A stretch of 64,000 nucleotides of DNA from positions 124,001 through 188,000 of the forward strand of contig NZ_JAAXCQ010000008.1 of NCBI RefSeq assembly GCF_012272855.1, given 5' to 3'. Positions 1-10,178 of this stretch are shown here, in pieces (position 1 is the first letter of the stretch; each line of letters starts with the position of its first letter). The notes beneath the pieces are model-generated. The model was not told where the DNA came from. It ran no database searches and saw nothing but the letters and a program-made list of their open reading frames with translations. Made by a program: the position numbers and the translations under genes. The DNA comes from Arenibacter sp. 6A1. Its GTDB lineage: Bacteria; Bacteroidota; Bacteroidia; Flavobacteriales; Flavobacteriaceae.

Positions 1-1178
1 GAGGCAAATTTAGTTTAGACGAAAATGCCATGAACCAACTTCTAGAACAAGCCAAAATTATAGGCTTAGATGGTCTATTGGTAACCTCTACTTGTAATAG
101 AACAGAACTACACGGTTTTGCCCAGCATCCCTTTCAGCTTATAAAATTGTTATGTGACAATACCCTTGGTTCTATTGAGGAATTTCAAGATGTTGCCTAC
201 GTATACAAAAACAACGAAGCCATCAACCACCTATTTAGGATGGGTACCGGCCTGGATAGTCAAATTTTGGGCGATTTTGAAATCATCAGTCAATTAAAGC
301 AGAGTTTTTATCGCTCTAAAAAACAAGAATTGACCAATCATTTCATAGAGCGCCTGTGCAATTCTGTCATCCAAGCCAGTAAGCGTATCAAAAATGAGAC
401 TGAAATTTCTTCGGGAGCTACCTCGGTAGCTTTTGCCTCTGTGCAGTACATCACCAAAAACGTTCCGGATATTTCCGATAAGAATATCTTATTGTTCGGG
501 ACTGGTAAAATTGGAAGAAACACTTGCGAAAACCTAATTAAACACACCAAAAATTCCCATATCACCCTTATTAACCGTACCAAGGACAAGGCCGAGAAAA
601 TTGCGGGCAAGTTTAATTTGGTGGTTAAAAATTACGGGGACCTACAGGCCGAAATCCGAAATACGGATGTTCTGATTGTAGCTACCGGAGCACATTCGCC
701 TACCATTTCCAAGGAACTCATACACACCAAAAAACCGTTGTTGATCCTTGACCTCTCCATTCCCAAAAATGTGTCTGATGATGTCACGGAACTAGAGAAT
801 GTTAGCTTGGTACATTTAGACCATCTTTCGCAAATGACAGATGACACCTTGGAACGCAGAAAACAATTCGTGCCCCATGCAGAGGTCATCATAGACGAGG
901 TAAAAGAAGAATTCATCAAGTGGTTGGAAACCAGAAAATTTGCCCCTATCATCAAGGCTTTAAAGAAAAAATTAAAGACGATGAAAGACGAGGAGCTCGA
1001 TTTCCAGAGTAAAAAACTTTCAGATTTTAACGCAGATCATGCCGATATCATCACAGACCGCATCATCCAAAAAATCACGAAACAGTTCGCCAATCATTTA
1101 AAAGATAACGAAGTAGATTCCGATACCAGTTTAGACCTCATACAAAGAGTTTTTCAACTAGAACCAGAATCTAAATGA
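1..1178 (+). CDS. hemA: Glutamyl-tRNA reductase (5' partial)
   Basis: Reduces glutamyl-tRNA(Glu) to glutamate-1-semialdehyde, the first committed step of C5-type tetrapyrrole synthesis. The gene runs off the left edge: the frame is open from base 3 (GKFSLDENA before the Met at 30), which matches the usual N-terminal region of the family, so the Met at 30 is internal. Visible are the catalytic-Cys motif TSTCNRTE (Cys about 22 residues after that Met), the SQILGDFEI substrate region, and an NADPH-binding LLFGTGKIGRNT glycine motif. The C-terminal helical dimerisation domain is complete. Its stop overlaps the hemC start (ATGA), indicating an operon. Confidence 0.96.
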   Translation, partial: GKFSLDENAMNQLLEQAKIIGLDGLLVTSTCNRTELHGFAQHPFQLIKLLCDNTLGSIEEFQDVAYVYKNNEAINHLFRMGTGLDSQILGDFEIISQLKQSFYRSKKQELTNHFIERLCNSVIQASKRIKNETEISSGATSVAFASVQYITKNVPDISDKNILLFGTGKIGRNTCENLIKHTKNSHITLINRTKDKAEKIAGKFNLVVKNYGDLQAEIRNTDVLIVATGAHSPTISKELIHTKKPLLILDLSIPKNVSDDVTELENVSLVHLDHLSQMTDDTLERRKQFVPHAEVIIDEVKEEFIKWLETRKFAPIIKALKKKLKTMKDEELDFQSKKLSDFNADHADIITDRIIQKITKQFANHLKDNEVDSDTSLDLIQRVFQLEPESK

Positions 1179-2098
1179 GTAAAACAATAAGAATTGGCAC
1201 CAGAGATAGCCAACTGGCCCTTTGGCAAGCCACTACCGTACAACAACAACTAGAGGCTTTAGGATATAAAACAGAGATCGTTTCGGTAAAATCTACCGGG
1301 GATTTGTTATTGGACAAACCGCTGTACGAACTCGGTATCACTGGAATTTTTACCAAAACCCTCGATGTTGCCATGATCAACGGCCAGGTCGATATTGCGG
1401 TACATTCTATGAAGGACGTACCCACCTTATTGCCCAAGGGCATTGTACAAACCGCCGTATTGCCACGTGCCAATACCCGCGACATTTTAGTGTACAAGGA
1501 GCTCGATTTTTTAAACGGTACGGGCACTATAGCTTCTGGAAGCCTTAGAAGAAAAGCACAATGGCTTAACAAATACCCAACCCATTCCGTAGAAGATATC
1601 CGCGGCAACGTAAACACCCGCTTGCAAAAATTACAGGACAACTCCTGGAATGCGGCCATTTTTGCCAAAGCAGGCCTAGAGCGTATTAACGTACTGCCAG
1701 AAAAATATATTGAACTAGACTGGATGGTTCCTGCCCCTGCGCAAGGTGCCATGGTAGTTGTTTGCATGCAAAACGATCCCTTTTCGCAAGAAGCCGTTGC
1801 CAAACTAAACCATCACCCTACAGCGATATGTACCCATGTAGAACGTCAATTTTTACAGGTATTGGAAGGTGGCTGTACTGCCCCTATAGGAGCCTTGGCC
1901 ATCATAGACAAAGACCAACTTTCCTTTGAAGGATTGTTGCTTTCCCTAGACGGCAAACAAAAATTAGAAATCAAAAAAACGATTCCCGTTTCCGAATACC
2001 AAGACTTAGGAAAGTCACTGGCCCTAGAAATTTTACAAAACGGGGGAAAAGCTTTAATGGCCGATATAAAAACTAATTTAGCCCAAGAAAAGGCCTAA
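1175..2098 (+). CDS. hemC: Porphobilinogen deaminase (hydroxymethylbilane synthase)
   Basis: Polymerises four porphobilinogens into hydroxymethylbilane in the cytoplasm. The 307-residue length is normal. N-terminal IRIGTRDSQLALWQA and HSMKDVP (catalytic Asp81) are typical, and LEGGCTAPIGA carries the Cys (about residue 234) that anchors the dipyrromethane cofactor. It starts 4 bp inside the hemA stop and is followed 23 bp later by hemD, so it is co-transcribed with its pathway neighbours. Confidence 0.97.
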   Translation: MSKTIRIGTRDSQLALWQATTVQQQLEALGYKTEIVSVKSTGDLLLDKPLYELGITGIFTKTLDVAMINGQVDIAVHSMKDVPTLLPKGIVQTAVLPRANTRDILVYKELDFLNGTGTIASGSLRRKAQWLNKYPTHSVEDIRGNVNTRLQKLQDNSWNAAIFAKAGLERINVLPEKYIELDWMVPAPAQGAMVVVCMQNDPFSQEAVAKLNHHPTAICTHVERQFLQVLEGGCTAPIGALAIIDKDQLSFEGLLLSLDGKQKLEIKKTIPVSEYQDLGKSLALEILQNGGKALMADIKTNLAQEKA

Positions 2099-2121
2099 CC
2101 TCAGCACCAATTTTTTCACCT

Positions 2122-2805
2122 ATGTCTATGTCTGTACTATCTACCAAAAAGCTTAGTGCATCCCAAAAGGAATTGCTTGGCCACGCCCAATTATCGGTGG
2201 TGGATTACGACGCCATTACCATAAGCTTCAAGGATTTTACCATAGACCAACAGTACCCCAACTTAATATTTACCAGTCAAAATACGGTAAACGCCTATCT
2301 GGGGCAACGCGCCCTATCCTCCCCCACCAACCATGCCTTACCAAAGGCCTTTTGTGTAGGAGAAAAAACCAAGGCATTGCTAGAAGAACACGGTTTTGAA
2401 GTGGTAGAAATGACCCATTATGGCAAAGAACTGGCCCAAAAATTGGTAGAGAAGTACAAGACCGAGTCCTTTCTGTTTTTATGTGGCAATAAACGAAGGC
2501 ACGAGATTCCAACTGCTTTGGCCCAGCACCATATTAATTTTAAAGAAGTACAACTCTATAACAATACCCCAAATCCGGTAGCGTTTAAGGACAATTTTAA
2601 GGCCGTATTATTCTTTAGTCCAAGCGGGGTAGAGAGTTTTACCGCCGCCAATGCCATCAAAGAAAGTATTGCTATTTGTATTGGGACTACCACGGCAGAA
2701 GAAGTAAAAAAGCACAGCAACAATATTGTTATTGCCGCCAAACCCACCCTGGAAAGTGTTTTGGAAAAGGCCATTGAAACCCTAACAGCCAAAAGAATTA
2801 ATTAA
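2122..2805 (+). CDS. hemD: Uroporphyrinogen-III synthase
   Basis: Closes and isomerises hydroxymethylbilane to uroporphyrinogen III. The 227-residue protein has the two-lobed HemD pattern: an [14 protein letters not shown] stretch in lobe 1 and [13 protein letters not shown] then [12 protein letters not shown] in lobe 2, all usual for this poorly conserved family. The call is strongly supported by position between hemC and hemE. Two further in-frame Met codons lie within three residues of the chosen start, so the exact start could shift by a codon or two. Confidence 0.92.
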   Translation: MSMSVLSTKKLSASQKELLGHAQLSVVDYDAITISFKDFTIDQQYPNLIFTSQNTVNAYLGQRALSSPTNHALPKAFCVGEKTKALLEEHGFEVVEMTHYGKELAQKLVEKYKTESFLFLCGNKRRHEIPTALAQHHINFKEVQLYNNTPNPVAFKDNFKAVLFFSPSGVESFTAANAIKESIAICIGTTTAEEVKKHSNNIVIAAKPTLESVLEKAIETLTAKRIN

Positions 2806-2842
2806 TGGATTCCTGCTACGGCAGGACTTACAGCACTTTAGT

Positions 2843-3871
2843 ATGAGTATAAAAAACGACTTATTTTTAAGAGCCTTAAAAGGAGAAACAGTAGAGCGCC
2901 CACCAGTATGGATGATGCGCCAAGCGGGGCGTTACTTGCCCGAATTTATGGCTATTCGCGATAAATACGATTTCTTCACCCGTTGCAGAACTCCGGAATT
3001 AGCCAGTGAAATTACCGTACAACCTATTCGCCGTTACGGCATGGATGCGGCCATTCTCTTCAGCGATATTCTAGTGATCCCGCAAGCCATGAACATAGAA
3101 GTGCAAATGAAGCCCAATTTTGGACCTTATTTGCCTAATCCGGTACGCGATCAAAAAGGTGTGGACGAGGTTATCGTTCCCGATGTTAACGTAGAGCTCG
3201 ACTATGTGATGCAAGCCATTAAGGCCACCAAGGAACTCCTAAACGACGACATTCCATTAATCGGTTTTGCCGGTTCGCCATGGACCATCCTTTGTTATGT
3301 AGTGCAGGGCCAGGGTAGTAAAACCTTCGACAAAGCCAAGGAATTTTGCTTTACCAACCCTATTGCCGCTCACCAATTATTGCAAAAAATCACCGATACC
3401 ACCATTGCCTATCTTAAAGCAAAGGTAAAAGCCGGGGTCAATGCCGTTCAGGTATTCGATTCTTGGGGCGGTATGCTTTCCCCGACCGATTATCAGGAAT
3501 TTTCCTTTCAGTACATCCAACAAATCGTTGATGCCCTTAAAGACGAGGCTCCGGTAATCGTATTTGGAAAAGGATGCTGGTTTGCCTTGGGCGACATGGC
3601 CAAATCTGGTGCCGCGGCCCTTGGGGTAGACTGGACCTGCTCGGCCAGAAATGCCAGGTACCTCTCTGGAGGAAATATTACCCTGCAAGGGAATTTTGAT
3701 CCGGTAAGATTGTTGTCGCCACCGGCAGAAATCAAGAAAATGGTTACCCAAATGATCAATGAATTTGGTAAGGACAAGTATGTGGTCAACCTAGGGCACG
3801 GCATTTTGCCACATGTCCCTCTAGACCACGCCAAGGCCTTCATAGATGCGGTAAAAGAATATAAACAGTAG
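2843..3871 (+). CDS. hemE: Uroporphyrinogen decarboxylase
   Basis: Decarboxylates the four acetate side chains of uroporphyrinogen III to give coproporphyrinogen III. The 342-residue protein begins with the hallmark [16 protein letters not shown], followed by [10 protein letters not shown] (catalytic Asp), [12 protein letters not shown] and [11 protein letters not shown]; the C-terminal [11 protein letters not shown] is also conserved. It follows hemD by 37 bp; a small CCTGC/GCAGG hairpin (2812-2825) lies in the gap. A composite palindromic repeat begins 3 bp after the stop, so transcription to hemF may be attenuated here. Confidence 0.98.
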   Translation: MSIKNDLFLRALKGETVERPPVWMMRQAGRYLPEFMAIRDKYDFFTRCRTPELASEITVQPIRRYGMDAAILFSDILVIPQAMNIEVQMKPNFGPYLPNPVRDQKGVDEVIVPDVNVELDYVMQAIKATKELLNDDIPLIGFAGSPWTILCYVVQGQGSKTFDKAKEFCFTNPIAAHQLLQKITDTTIAYLKAKVKAGVNAVQVFDSWGGMLSPTDYQEFSFQYIQQIVDALKDEAPVIVFGKGCWFALGDMAKSGAAALGVDWTCSARNARYLSGGNITLQGNFDPVRLLSPPAEIKKMVTQMINEFGKDKYVVNLGHGILPHVPLDHAKAFIDAVKEYKQ

Positions 3872-3873
3872 TA

Positions 3874-4003
3874 TTTGGGCGTCACCCTTTTTCCGCTTTT
3901 CAGCGGCAAAAGGGTCGCGCTTTCCGTTTTATCTTTTATTTTTATCTTTTACTTGCCTAAGGGCAAGATAAAAATAAAAGGATGTCTCTTCAATCGCTTA
4001 CGC
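3874..4003 (+). repeat. Composite palindromic repeat, copy 1 (long AT-rich variant)
   Basis: Begins TTTGGGCGT and ends CGCTTACGC, sharing the frame of four other copies in the window (16144, 33297, 55543, 56696). It contains two hairpins. The first pairs ACCCTTTT-tCCGCT with AGCGG-c-AAAAGGGT around 3883-3915. The second pairs an AT-rich arm at 3931-3945 plus CTTGCC with GGCAAG plus the arm at 3968-3983. The central arm differs in sequence from the other copies yet still folds. It sits inside the haem operon between hemE and the EI24 gene. Confidence 0.75.
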
Positions 4004-4015
4004 AAAATGGCTAGT

Positions 4016-4777
4016 ATGCTTAAACATATATTAGGAGGTATAAAAGCTTATTCGGGTACTTTTCGTCTCATTGCTACCCTAAGACTCTGGAAGTATTTTT
4101 GGATTCCAATTATCATTAGCCTACTCACAGCAGCACTCATCATCACAGCTGCCTATTCCCTATCAGATGCTATAGGCCTTTTTATTTCCCAAGCTTGGGT
4201 CTGGGAATGGGGAAAGGAAACCTTTACGGTCATCAGCGAAATTTTAGGAGGCCTACTCATCCTACTATTGGGGTTTATCCTTTACAAACATATCGTCATG
4301 GCACTATCGGCACCTTTTATGAGTCCGGTATCCGAAAAAATAGAGGAACATCTCCTTGGAAAAAGCAACCACAACCATAGAAAAACGTCCTTTATGGAAC
4401 AACTTTGGCGGGGAATCCGAATCAACCTTCGGAACTTAAGTATGGAACTTTTACTGACCCTTCCAATTTTGCTATTGGGACTTATTCCCGTCATAGGAGT
4501 GGTAGCTACCCTACTTTTATTTGCAGTGCAGGCGTATTATGCCGGCTTTGGAAATATGGATTATACCTTAGAACGTCATTTAAAATATAAGGACAGCCTT
4601 CTCTTTGTCAGAAAAAACAAAGGAACAGCCATAGGCAACGGTATCGTTTTTATGCTTTTTCTGTTTATCCCCGTCCTAGGCGTTATTTTGGTGTTGCCCC
4701 TATCGGTCACCGCAGCGGCCGTTAAAACGGTAGAATTATTAGAAGCAGAAAATAAGATCGCAAGGGTCCCCAATTAA
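4016..4777 (+). CDS. EI24-domain (CysZ-like) membrane protein
   Basis: A 253-residue inner-membrane protein of the EI24/CysZ type, with hydrophobic segments near residues 25-50, 65-90, 140-170 and 215-240 and basic loops between. CysZ of E. coli is a sulfate channel, but the substrate here is unknown. The reading frame is open upstream to 3875, but that part lies in a palindromic repeat, so the start is set at the Met at 4016 (MLKHILGGIKAY matches related proteins); the Met at 4007 is an alternative. Placed between hemE and hemF, as is common in flavobacteria, so a link to haem metabolism is possible but unproven. Confidence 0.85.
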   Translation: MLKHILGGIKAYSGTFRLIATLRLWKYFWIPIIISLLTAALIITAAYSLSDAIGLFISQAWVWEWGKETFTVISEILGGLLILLLGFILYKHIVMALSAPFMSPVSEKIEEHLLGKSNHNHRKTSFMEQLWRGIRINLRNLSMELLLTLPILLLGLIPVIGVVATLLLFAVQAYYAGFGNMDYTLERHLKYKDSLLFVRKNKGTAIGNGIVFMLFLFIPVLGVILVLPLSVTAAAVKTVELLEAENKIARVPN

Positions 4778-4863
4778 TTTCGATGGCGCAATTATAGACC
4801 ATCACATCCAAGAAGAAAACTAAAGGAACGTCTGTAAAAAGAGGGTTCCAAGAAAAATATACT

Positions 4864-5775
4864 ATGAAAGATAAATTTTACGAATACATTCTAAAATTAC
4901 AAGACACCATCACGGCCAAGTTAGAAGCGGTAGACGGAAAGGCAACTTTTAAAGAAGACCTTTGGCAACGTCCCGAAGGTGGTGGCGGTCGCTCTAGGGT
5001 TATAGAGAACGGGGCCGTTTTTGAAAAAGGAGGAGTCAATATTTCAGCCGTGCACGGGGCACTGCCAGAAAGCATGCAGAATTATTTCGGGGTTCAAGAT
5101 GCCGATTTTTTTGCCTGTGGCCTTAGCCTGGTCATCCACCCAAAAAACCCTATGGTACCTACCGTACATGCCAATTGGCGCTATTTTGAAATGTACGACA
5201 AGGACGGGAAATTGGTAGACCAATGGTTTGGCGGCGGACAAGACCTTACCCCCTATTACCTCTTCGATGAAGATGCCCAACACTTTCACGAGGTGTGTAA
5301 AAATGCCTGCGATAAGCACAACCCTAGCTTCTATGCTACCTACAAAGAAAAATGCGATGCCTATTTTTGGAATACCCATAGAAATGAAGCCCGTGGAGTA
5401 GGCGGACTTTTTTATGACTATTGCAAGGCTACGGATACCATGTCTATGGAAGATTGGTATGCTTTTGAAACCGAAGTAGGGAATAGTTTTTTAGAAGCCT
5501 ATGTTCCCATTGTAGAAAGGAGAAAAGACCTACCTTATACTCCGGAACAACGCCATTGGCAAGAAATACGCCGTGGCCGGTATGTAGAATTTAACCTGGT
5601 ACACGATAAAGGTACCTTGTTTGGCCTAAAAACAAATGGCCGTATAGAAAGTATTCTGATGAGTCTACCCCCACATGTACAGTGGGTATACGACCATCAT
5701 CCGGAAAAAGACAGCGAAGAAGAACGCCTGCTAAAAGTACTGGCACAGCCTAAAGAATGGGCTAAAACCTCCTAA
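4864..5775 (+). CDS. hemF: Oxygen-dependent coproporphyrinogen-III oxidase
   Basis: Uses O2 to decarboxylate two propionates of coproporphyrinogen III to protoporphyrinogen IX. The 303-residue sequence carries the HemF signatures RPEGGGGRSRV, HANWRYFEMY, GGGQDLTPYYL and RGRYVEFNLVHDKGT, with the conserved His residues. Presence of the aerobic enzyme implies growth with oxygen; the anaerobic HemN is not in the window. It is 86 bp after the EI24 gene and is followed by a tiny Lys-rich gene. Confidence 0.98.
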   Translation: MKDKFYEYILKLQDTITAKLEAVDGKATFKEDLWQRPEGGGGRSRVIENGAVFEKGGVNISAVHGALPESMQNYFGVQDADFFACGLSLVIHPKNPMVPTVHANWRYFEMYDKDGKLVDQWFGGGQDLTPYYLFDEDAQHFHEVCKNACDKHNPSFYATYKEKCDAYFWNTHRNEARGVGGLFYDYCKATDTMSMEDWYAFETEVGNSFLEAYVPIVERRKDLPYTPEQRHWQEIRRGRYVEFNLVHDKGTLFGLKTNGRIESILMSLPPHVQWVYDHHPEKDSEEERLLKVLAQPKEWAKTS

Positions 5776-5784
5776 AAAATAATT

Positions 5785-5964
5785 ATGGGTAAGAAGGGGA
5801 AAGAAAAAAACACGCTCAACAAGGCAAAACACACCAAGTTGATGAACCGAAAGAAAAACAAGCTCAAAAAGGAAATTGAAACCCGAAAGGAGCGCCTAAA
5901 GGAAATTGTCACCAAACATTTGGAACAGCAAAAAGCCCAAGAAAAAGAAAACGATAATAAATAG
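5785..5964 (+). CDS. Small Lys-rich hypothetical protein (59 aa)
   Basis: Starts 9 bp after the hemF stop. About a third of its residues are Lys, with Glu, Asn and Gln making up much of the rest and few hydrophobics, so it is highly charged, probably a single long helix or coiled coil and soluble. There is no signal peptide or Cys. Close spacing to hemF and to the next gene suggests co-transcription. Function unknown; it could bind nucleic acid by charge, but nothing shows this directly. A spurious A-rich frame cannot be fully excluded. Confidence 0.6.
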   Translation: MGKKGKEKNTLNKAKHTKLMNRKKNKLKKEIETRKERLKEIVTKHLEQQKAQEKENDNK

Positions 5965-6008
5965 CTCTATTGCCTCTCATTGAGGTATGGCTGCCTAAAA
6001 CCCATGTT

Positions 6009-6395
6009 ATGAACTGTCCTTGTGGAACCCAAAAAACGTATTCCGAATGCTGTGAACCGGCGCATAAAAACATTTCATCGGTTACCACTGCCGAACAGTT
6101 AATGCGCTCTAGGTACACCGCCTTTGTCATGGCCAACGGCGATTATCTCATGGAAAGCCACCATAGCAGTACCCGCCCTACTTCGGAAAAAGACGCTATT
6201 GTAAGCTGGGCAAAATCGGTCAGCTGGATTCGATTAGAGGCTTTAGAAACTACCAAGGGCGGCCCTAGCGATACGGAAGGCACCGTATCATTTAACGCCC
6301 TGTTTCTTGAAAATGGCGAAGTAGACGTCATCCGCGAAAAATCGGCCTTTGTAAAAGAAAATGGCCATTGGACCTATGTGGGATATGCAACATAA
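6009..6395 (+). CDS. YchJ-family SEC-C motif protein
   Basis: 128 residues. The N-terminus is a SEC-C zinc-binding motif, CPCGTQKTYSECC (Cys3, 5, 14, 15), followed by an NTF2-like YchJ domain with EQLMRSRYTAFVMANGDYL, SWIRLEAL and the C-terminal FVKENGHWTYVGY. The frame is open to a TTG at 5970, but ATG at 6009 places the Cys motif at the extreme N-terminus as in relatives. Biochemical role unknown; the zinc knuckle resembles that at the C-terminus of SecA. Confidence 0.88.
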   Translation: MNCPCGTQKTYSECCEPAHKNISSVTTAEQLMRSRYTAFVMANGDYLMESHHSSTRPTSEKDAIVSWAKSVSWIRLEALETTKGGPSDTEGTVSFNALFLENGEVDVIREKSAFVKENGHWTYVGYAT

Positions 6396-6488
6396 AAGAC
6401 GAAATCCTCTTAGTCGACACCCTCTTATTTTAAAACATTTTTAACCTTTCATCGGTAGGAGTTAAGTTTCATGTACACTTAGTTCCCT

Positions 6489-6496
6489 TATCTTTG
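6489..6496 (+). promoter_or_regulatory. hemB promoter, -7 box
   Basis: TATCTTTG fits the Bacteroidota -7 consensus TANNTTTG exactly. A TTTC at 6467-6470, 18 bp upstream, is a weak match to the -33 TTTG. The box lies 19 bp before the hemB start codon, so hemB can be transcribed separately from hemACDEF. Confidence 0.65.
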
Positions 6497-6497
6497 A

Positions 6498-7490
<993 letters not shown>

Positions 7491-7529
7491 GATCCAACAT
7501 AAAGCAGCACTCCTAAAGAGTGTATTGGG

Positions 7530-7584
7530 CAGCTTAAACAAGCCTTGTGACTAAGAACAACAAGGCTCGTTTAAGCTGTTTTTT
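7530..7584 (+). terminator. Rho-independent terminator after hemB
   Basis: Arms 7530-7548 and 7560-7578 (CAGCTTAAAC-A-AGCCTTGT type) pair over 19 bp with a single mismatch, with an 11-base loop, followed by six Ts. It overlaps the upstream extension of the next frame, which supports the later start for that gene. Confidence 0.9.
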
Positions 7585-7603
7585 CATAATAAAACTAACA
7601 AAC

Positions 7604-8113
7604 ATGAAGCTTCTCCTTCCCTTTTGTATTTTTTTCCTATCCCTTTCCCTTAAGGCTCAAGACCAAGTAATACCCACTTTTTTGGAAAAATGGGAAAATT
7701 CCAAAACCTATTTATTAAAGATTGCTCAAGCCATGCCATTAGAGCAATACGATTATAAACCTACACCGCGCGCAATGAGTTTTAAGGAACAGTTGCAACA
7801 TATTCAGCAAAATATGGACTGGCTCCGTAGCAGCTATCTACAACAAAGCGAACAAAAAGTAAAAAAATCATCTCCAGAAAATGAAAAAGAACAACTTATA
7901 GCGGAGCTTTCCAATGCCTTTGATGCGCTTTCCATCGCCCTTGGCGAAATCCCTACTTCCGAATTAGCCACAAAGGTTGATTTCTTTGCCGGGGAGAAAA
8001 CCAAGCTCCAAATTTTAAACCTGTTACAGGACCATGTGACCCATCATCGGGGCCAACTGATCGTTTACTTAAACCTCAACCAAATAACCCCGCCCAAATA
8101 TATAGGATGGTAA
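7604..8113 (+). CDS. Exported DinB-like protein
   Basis: 169 residues. Residues 1-19 form a signal peptide (MKLLLPFCIFFLSLSLKAQ). The mature part is a DinB/YfiT-like four-helix bundle: MSFKEQLQHIQQNMDW supplies one candidate His ligand and DHVTHHRGQLIVYL the other His pair, the usual metal-site pattern. An upstream in-frame ATG at 7547 lies inside the hemB terminator, so ATG at 7604 is preferred. The substrate of this family (often thiol-dependent transferases) is unknown here. Confidence 0.85.
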   Translation: MKLLLPFCIFFLSLSLKAQDQVIPTFLEKWENSKTYLLKIAQAMPLEQYDYKPTPRAMSFKEQLQHIQQNMDWLRSSYLQQSEQKVKKSSPENEKEQLIAELSNAFDALSIALGEIPTSELATKVDFFAGEKTKLQILNLLQDHVTHHRGQLIVYLNLNQITPPKYIGW

Positions 8114-8308
8114 TTCCTGAGATAAATAGATAACTACAGTGAAATGGATTTTTGTGCTACAAGCCTATAGGAAAAAACCGGTCAGAACATGCCCACCGTC
8201 CTTAACTATCCAAGCTATTGCCGGTCAATTGCTAAAGAATTTCTAAATAAAATCTGAATATTTAATTAATTACTACCTTAGTATGAAAACATAATTTTAA
8301 AATAATTT

Positions 8309-9430
8309 ATGGGTTTACTACTATTTTATGCGTTTTTAGCAATATTAATATCCTTTATATGTTCCATCTTGGAAGCGGTTTTACTAAGTGTTCCACAAAC
8401 CTATATCAACCTAAAGAAAAAAGAGGGAAAATCGTATGCCCTAGGTTTAGAGGTTTTAAAAAAGGATGTGGACAAACCCCTAATAGCCATCCTCACCTTA
8501 AACACTATCGCCCATACTGTTGGGGCCATACTAGTGGGAGTACAAGCCAAAGTAGCCTATAACGAACTCTACACCGACACAGAGACTTCCTTTCTAGGGA
8601 TGCAGTTCACTGAAGGTGCTATGGTAGGATGGGTGTCGACCTTCATGACCATTTTAGTCTTAATAGCGTCGGAAATCATCCCAAAAACCATCGGAGCTAC
8701 CTATTGGAAACAATTGTCGAACATTACGACAAAAACGTTGAATGTATTGGTATGGGGCCTTAAGTGGACCGGAATATTATGGCTTTTACAAATCTTCACC
8801 AAGCTTATTGGAAAACGCGGAGAACACGAAAGCGTACTGAGCCGGGAAGACTTTAGTGCCATGACCGATATTGCCCATGAGGAAGGGGTTTTTCAAGAAT
8901 CAGAATCTACCATTATTAGAAACCTGTTATACTTTGATGAAATATTGGTCAAGGATGTCATGACGCCAAGGGCCGTCGTAAAAATAGCCTCGGAAGAGAC
9001 CAGTATTAAACAATTCTTCGATGCTAATCCTAAAATGCCATATTCTAGGATTCCGGTATATAGCAAAAGAGTAGATAATATCACCGGGTTTGTACTAAAG
9101 GACATGGTTTTGGAAGAAATGATACGCACAGATGGCGAGGCCCCGCTGTCTTCGATAAAGAGGGATATTTTAATCAGTAAACGAAATACCCCCATCCCCG
9201 AACTGTTTCAAACCTTTATCGCTAAAAAGGAACACATAGCCCTTGTAGTAGACGAATACGGATCGGTTAGTGGGGTGGTGAGCATGGAGGATATTTTAGA
9301 AACCCTTTTGGGCCTGGAAATTATGGATGAAAGTGATAGCGTGGAAAACCTGCAGCACTTGGCCCGTAATAATTGGAAGGAAAGAACCGAGCGTATGAGG
9401 CAAGCCGAGAAAAATAAAACCGACGACTAA
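8309..9430 (+). CDS. CNNM (DUF21) and CBS-pair membrane protein, HlyC/CorC type
   Basis: 373 residues. An N-terminal DUF21/CNNM domain (about 1-190) has four hydrophobic segments (near 1-25, 55-80, 105-125, 145-160). It is followed by a CBS pair, VKDVMTPRAVV to GFVLKDMVLEEMI, then ISKRNTPIPELFQTF to VSMEDILETLLG (about 210-335). The C-terminal CorC_HlyC domain found in longer members is absent. Likely divalent-cation transport or its regulation (Mg/Co by family); no evidence for haemolysin activity. Its stop overlaps the next start by one base, indicating translational coupling. Confidence 0.9.
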   Translation: MGLLLFYAFLAILISFICSILEAVLLSVPQTYINLKKKEGKSYALGLEVLKKDVDKPLIAILTLNTIAHTVGAILVGVQAKVAYNELYTDTETSFLGMQFTEGAMVGWVSTFMTILVLIASEIIPKTIGATYWKQLSNITTKTLNVLVWGLKWTGILWLLQIFTKLIGKRGEHESVLSREDFSAMTDIAHEEGVFQESESTIIRNLLYFDEILVKDVMTPRAVVKIASEETSIKQFFDANPKMPYSRIPVYSKRVDNITGFVLKDMVLEEMIRTDGEAPLSSIKRDILISKRNTPIPELFQTFIAKKEHIALVVDEYGSVSGVVSMEDILETLLGLEIMDESDSVENLQHLARNNWKERTERMRQAEKNKTDD

Positions 9431-9903
9431 TGGACATCGCCCATATTCCCACCCCCTTGGGCACTGCCAAAATAGAAGGCGATGAAAACGGCCTATCTAA
9501 AATTACCGTCCTTGATGGGGAGGAAACAATCACGGATGTTATTCCTGAAACTCTTGAAGATGCAGTGTACCAACTACAAGAGTATTTTAAGGGCGAGCGG
9601 CAAGAGTTTAGCCTAACGTTAAACCCAGAGGGAACAGATTTCCAAAAAAGGGTATGGAAGGCTTTAAAACGCATTCCATATGGGAAGACTGCCTCTTATA
9701 TGGAACTCTCCAAACTAGTAGGGGATGTAAAGGCCATAAGGGCCGTGGCGGCCGCCAATGGAAAAAATCCCTTGTGGATTGTAATCCCCTGCCATAGAAT
9801 TATTGGCAGCGATGGCTCCCTCACTGGATATGCCGGTGGTTTACACCGAAAAAAATGGCTGTTAGAACACGAGCAGCCCGTAAAACAACAGTCCTTATTT
9901 TAG
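9430..9903 (+). CDS. Methylated-DNA--protein-cysteine methyltransferase
   Basis: Repairs O6-alkylguanine by suicidal transfer of the alkyl group to Cys121 in the IPCHRIIG motif. 157 residues: a short N-terminal RNase-H-like domain, then the DNA-binding winged helix with FQKRVWKALKRIPYG (about 71-85) and RAVAAANGKNP (104-114). It lacks an Ada regulatory domain, so it is an Ogt-type enzyme. It overlaps the CBS-protein gene by 1 bp. Confidence 0.96.
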   Translation: MDIAHIPTPLGTAKIEGDENGLSKITVLDGEETITDVIPETLEDAVYQLQEYFKGERQEFSLTLNPEGTDFQKRVWKALKRIPYGKTASYMELSKLVGDVKAIRAVAAANGKNPLWIVIPCHRIIGSDGSLTGYAGGLHRKKWLLEHEQPVKQQSLF

Positions 9904-10178
9904 ACTGAGTAGTTTTTCCTGACAATAAAAAACGCTTTCCCCGGTCCATAAAAAGCATTTCAGCGAACTTTTGACACCGCTTGCCCCATTGTTGCCCTAT
10001 GAATCATAAAATCCAAAAACCTACAAAAGACCATAGGGTTGGTTTTATAATTACAACGGCAGAAAAATCCCTGAGATAAAACGCCAGGGGCACCCCATAA
10101 AAATCGCCTTTAAAAAATGTCCTTATTTTGTATATTGTAAGCAGTTTTAGCTTTCAATTTAAAAATACAGGCCTCTAA

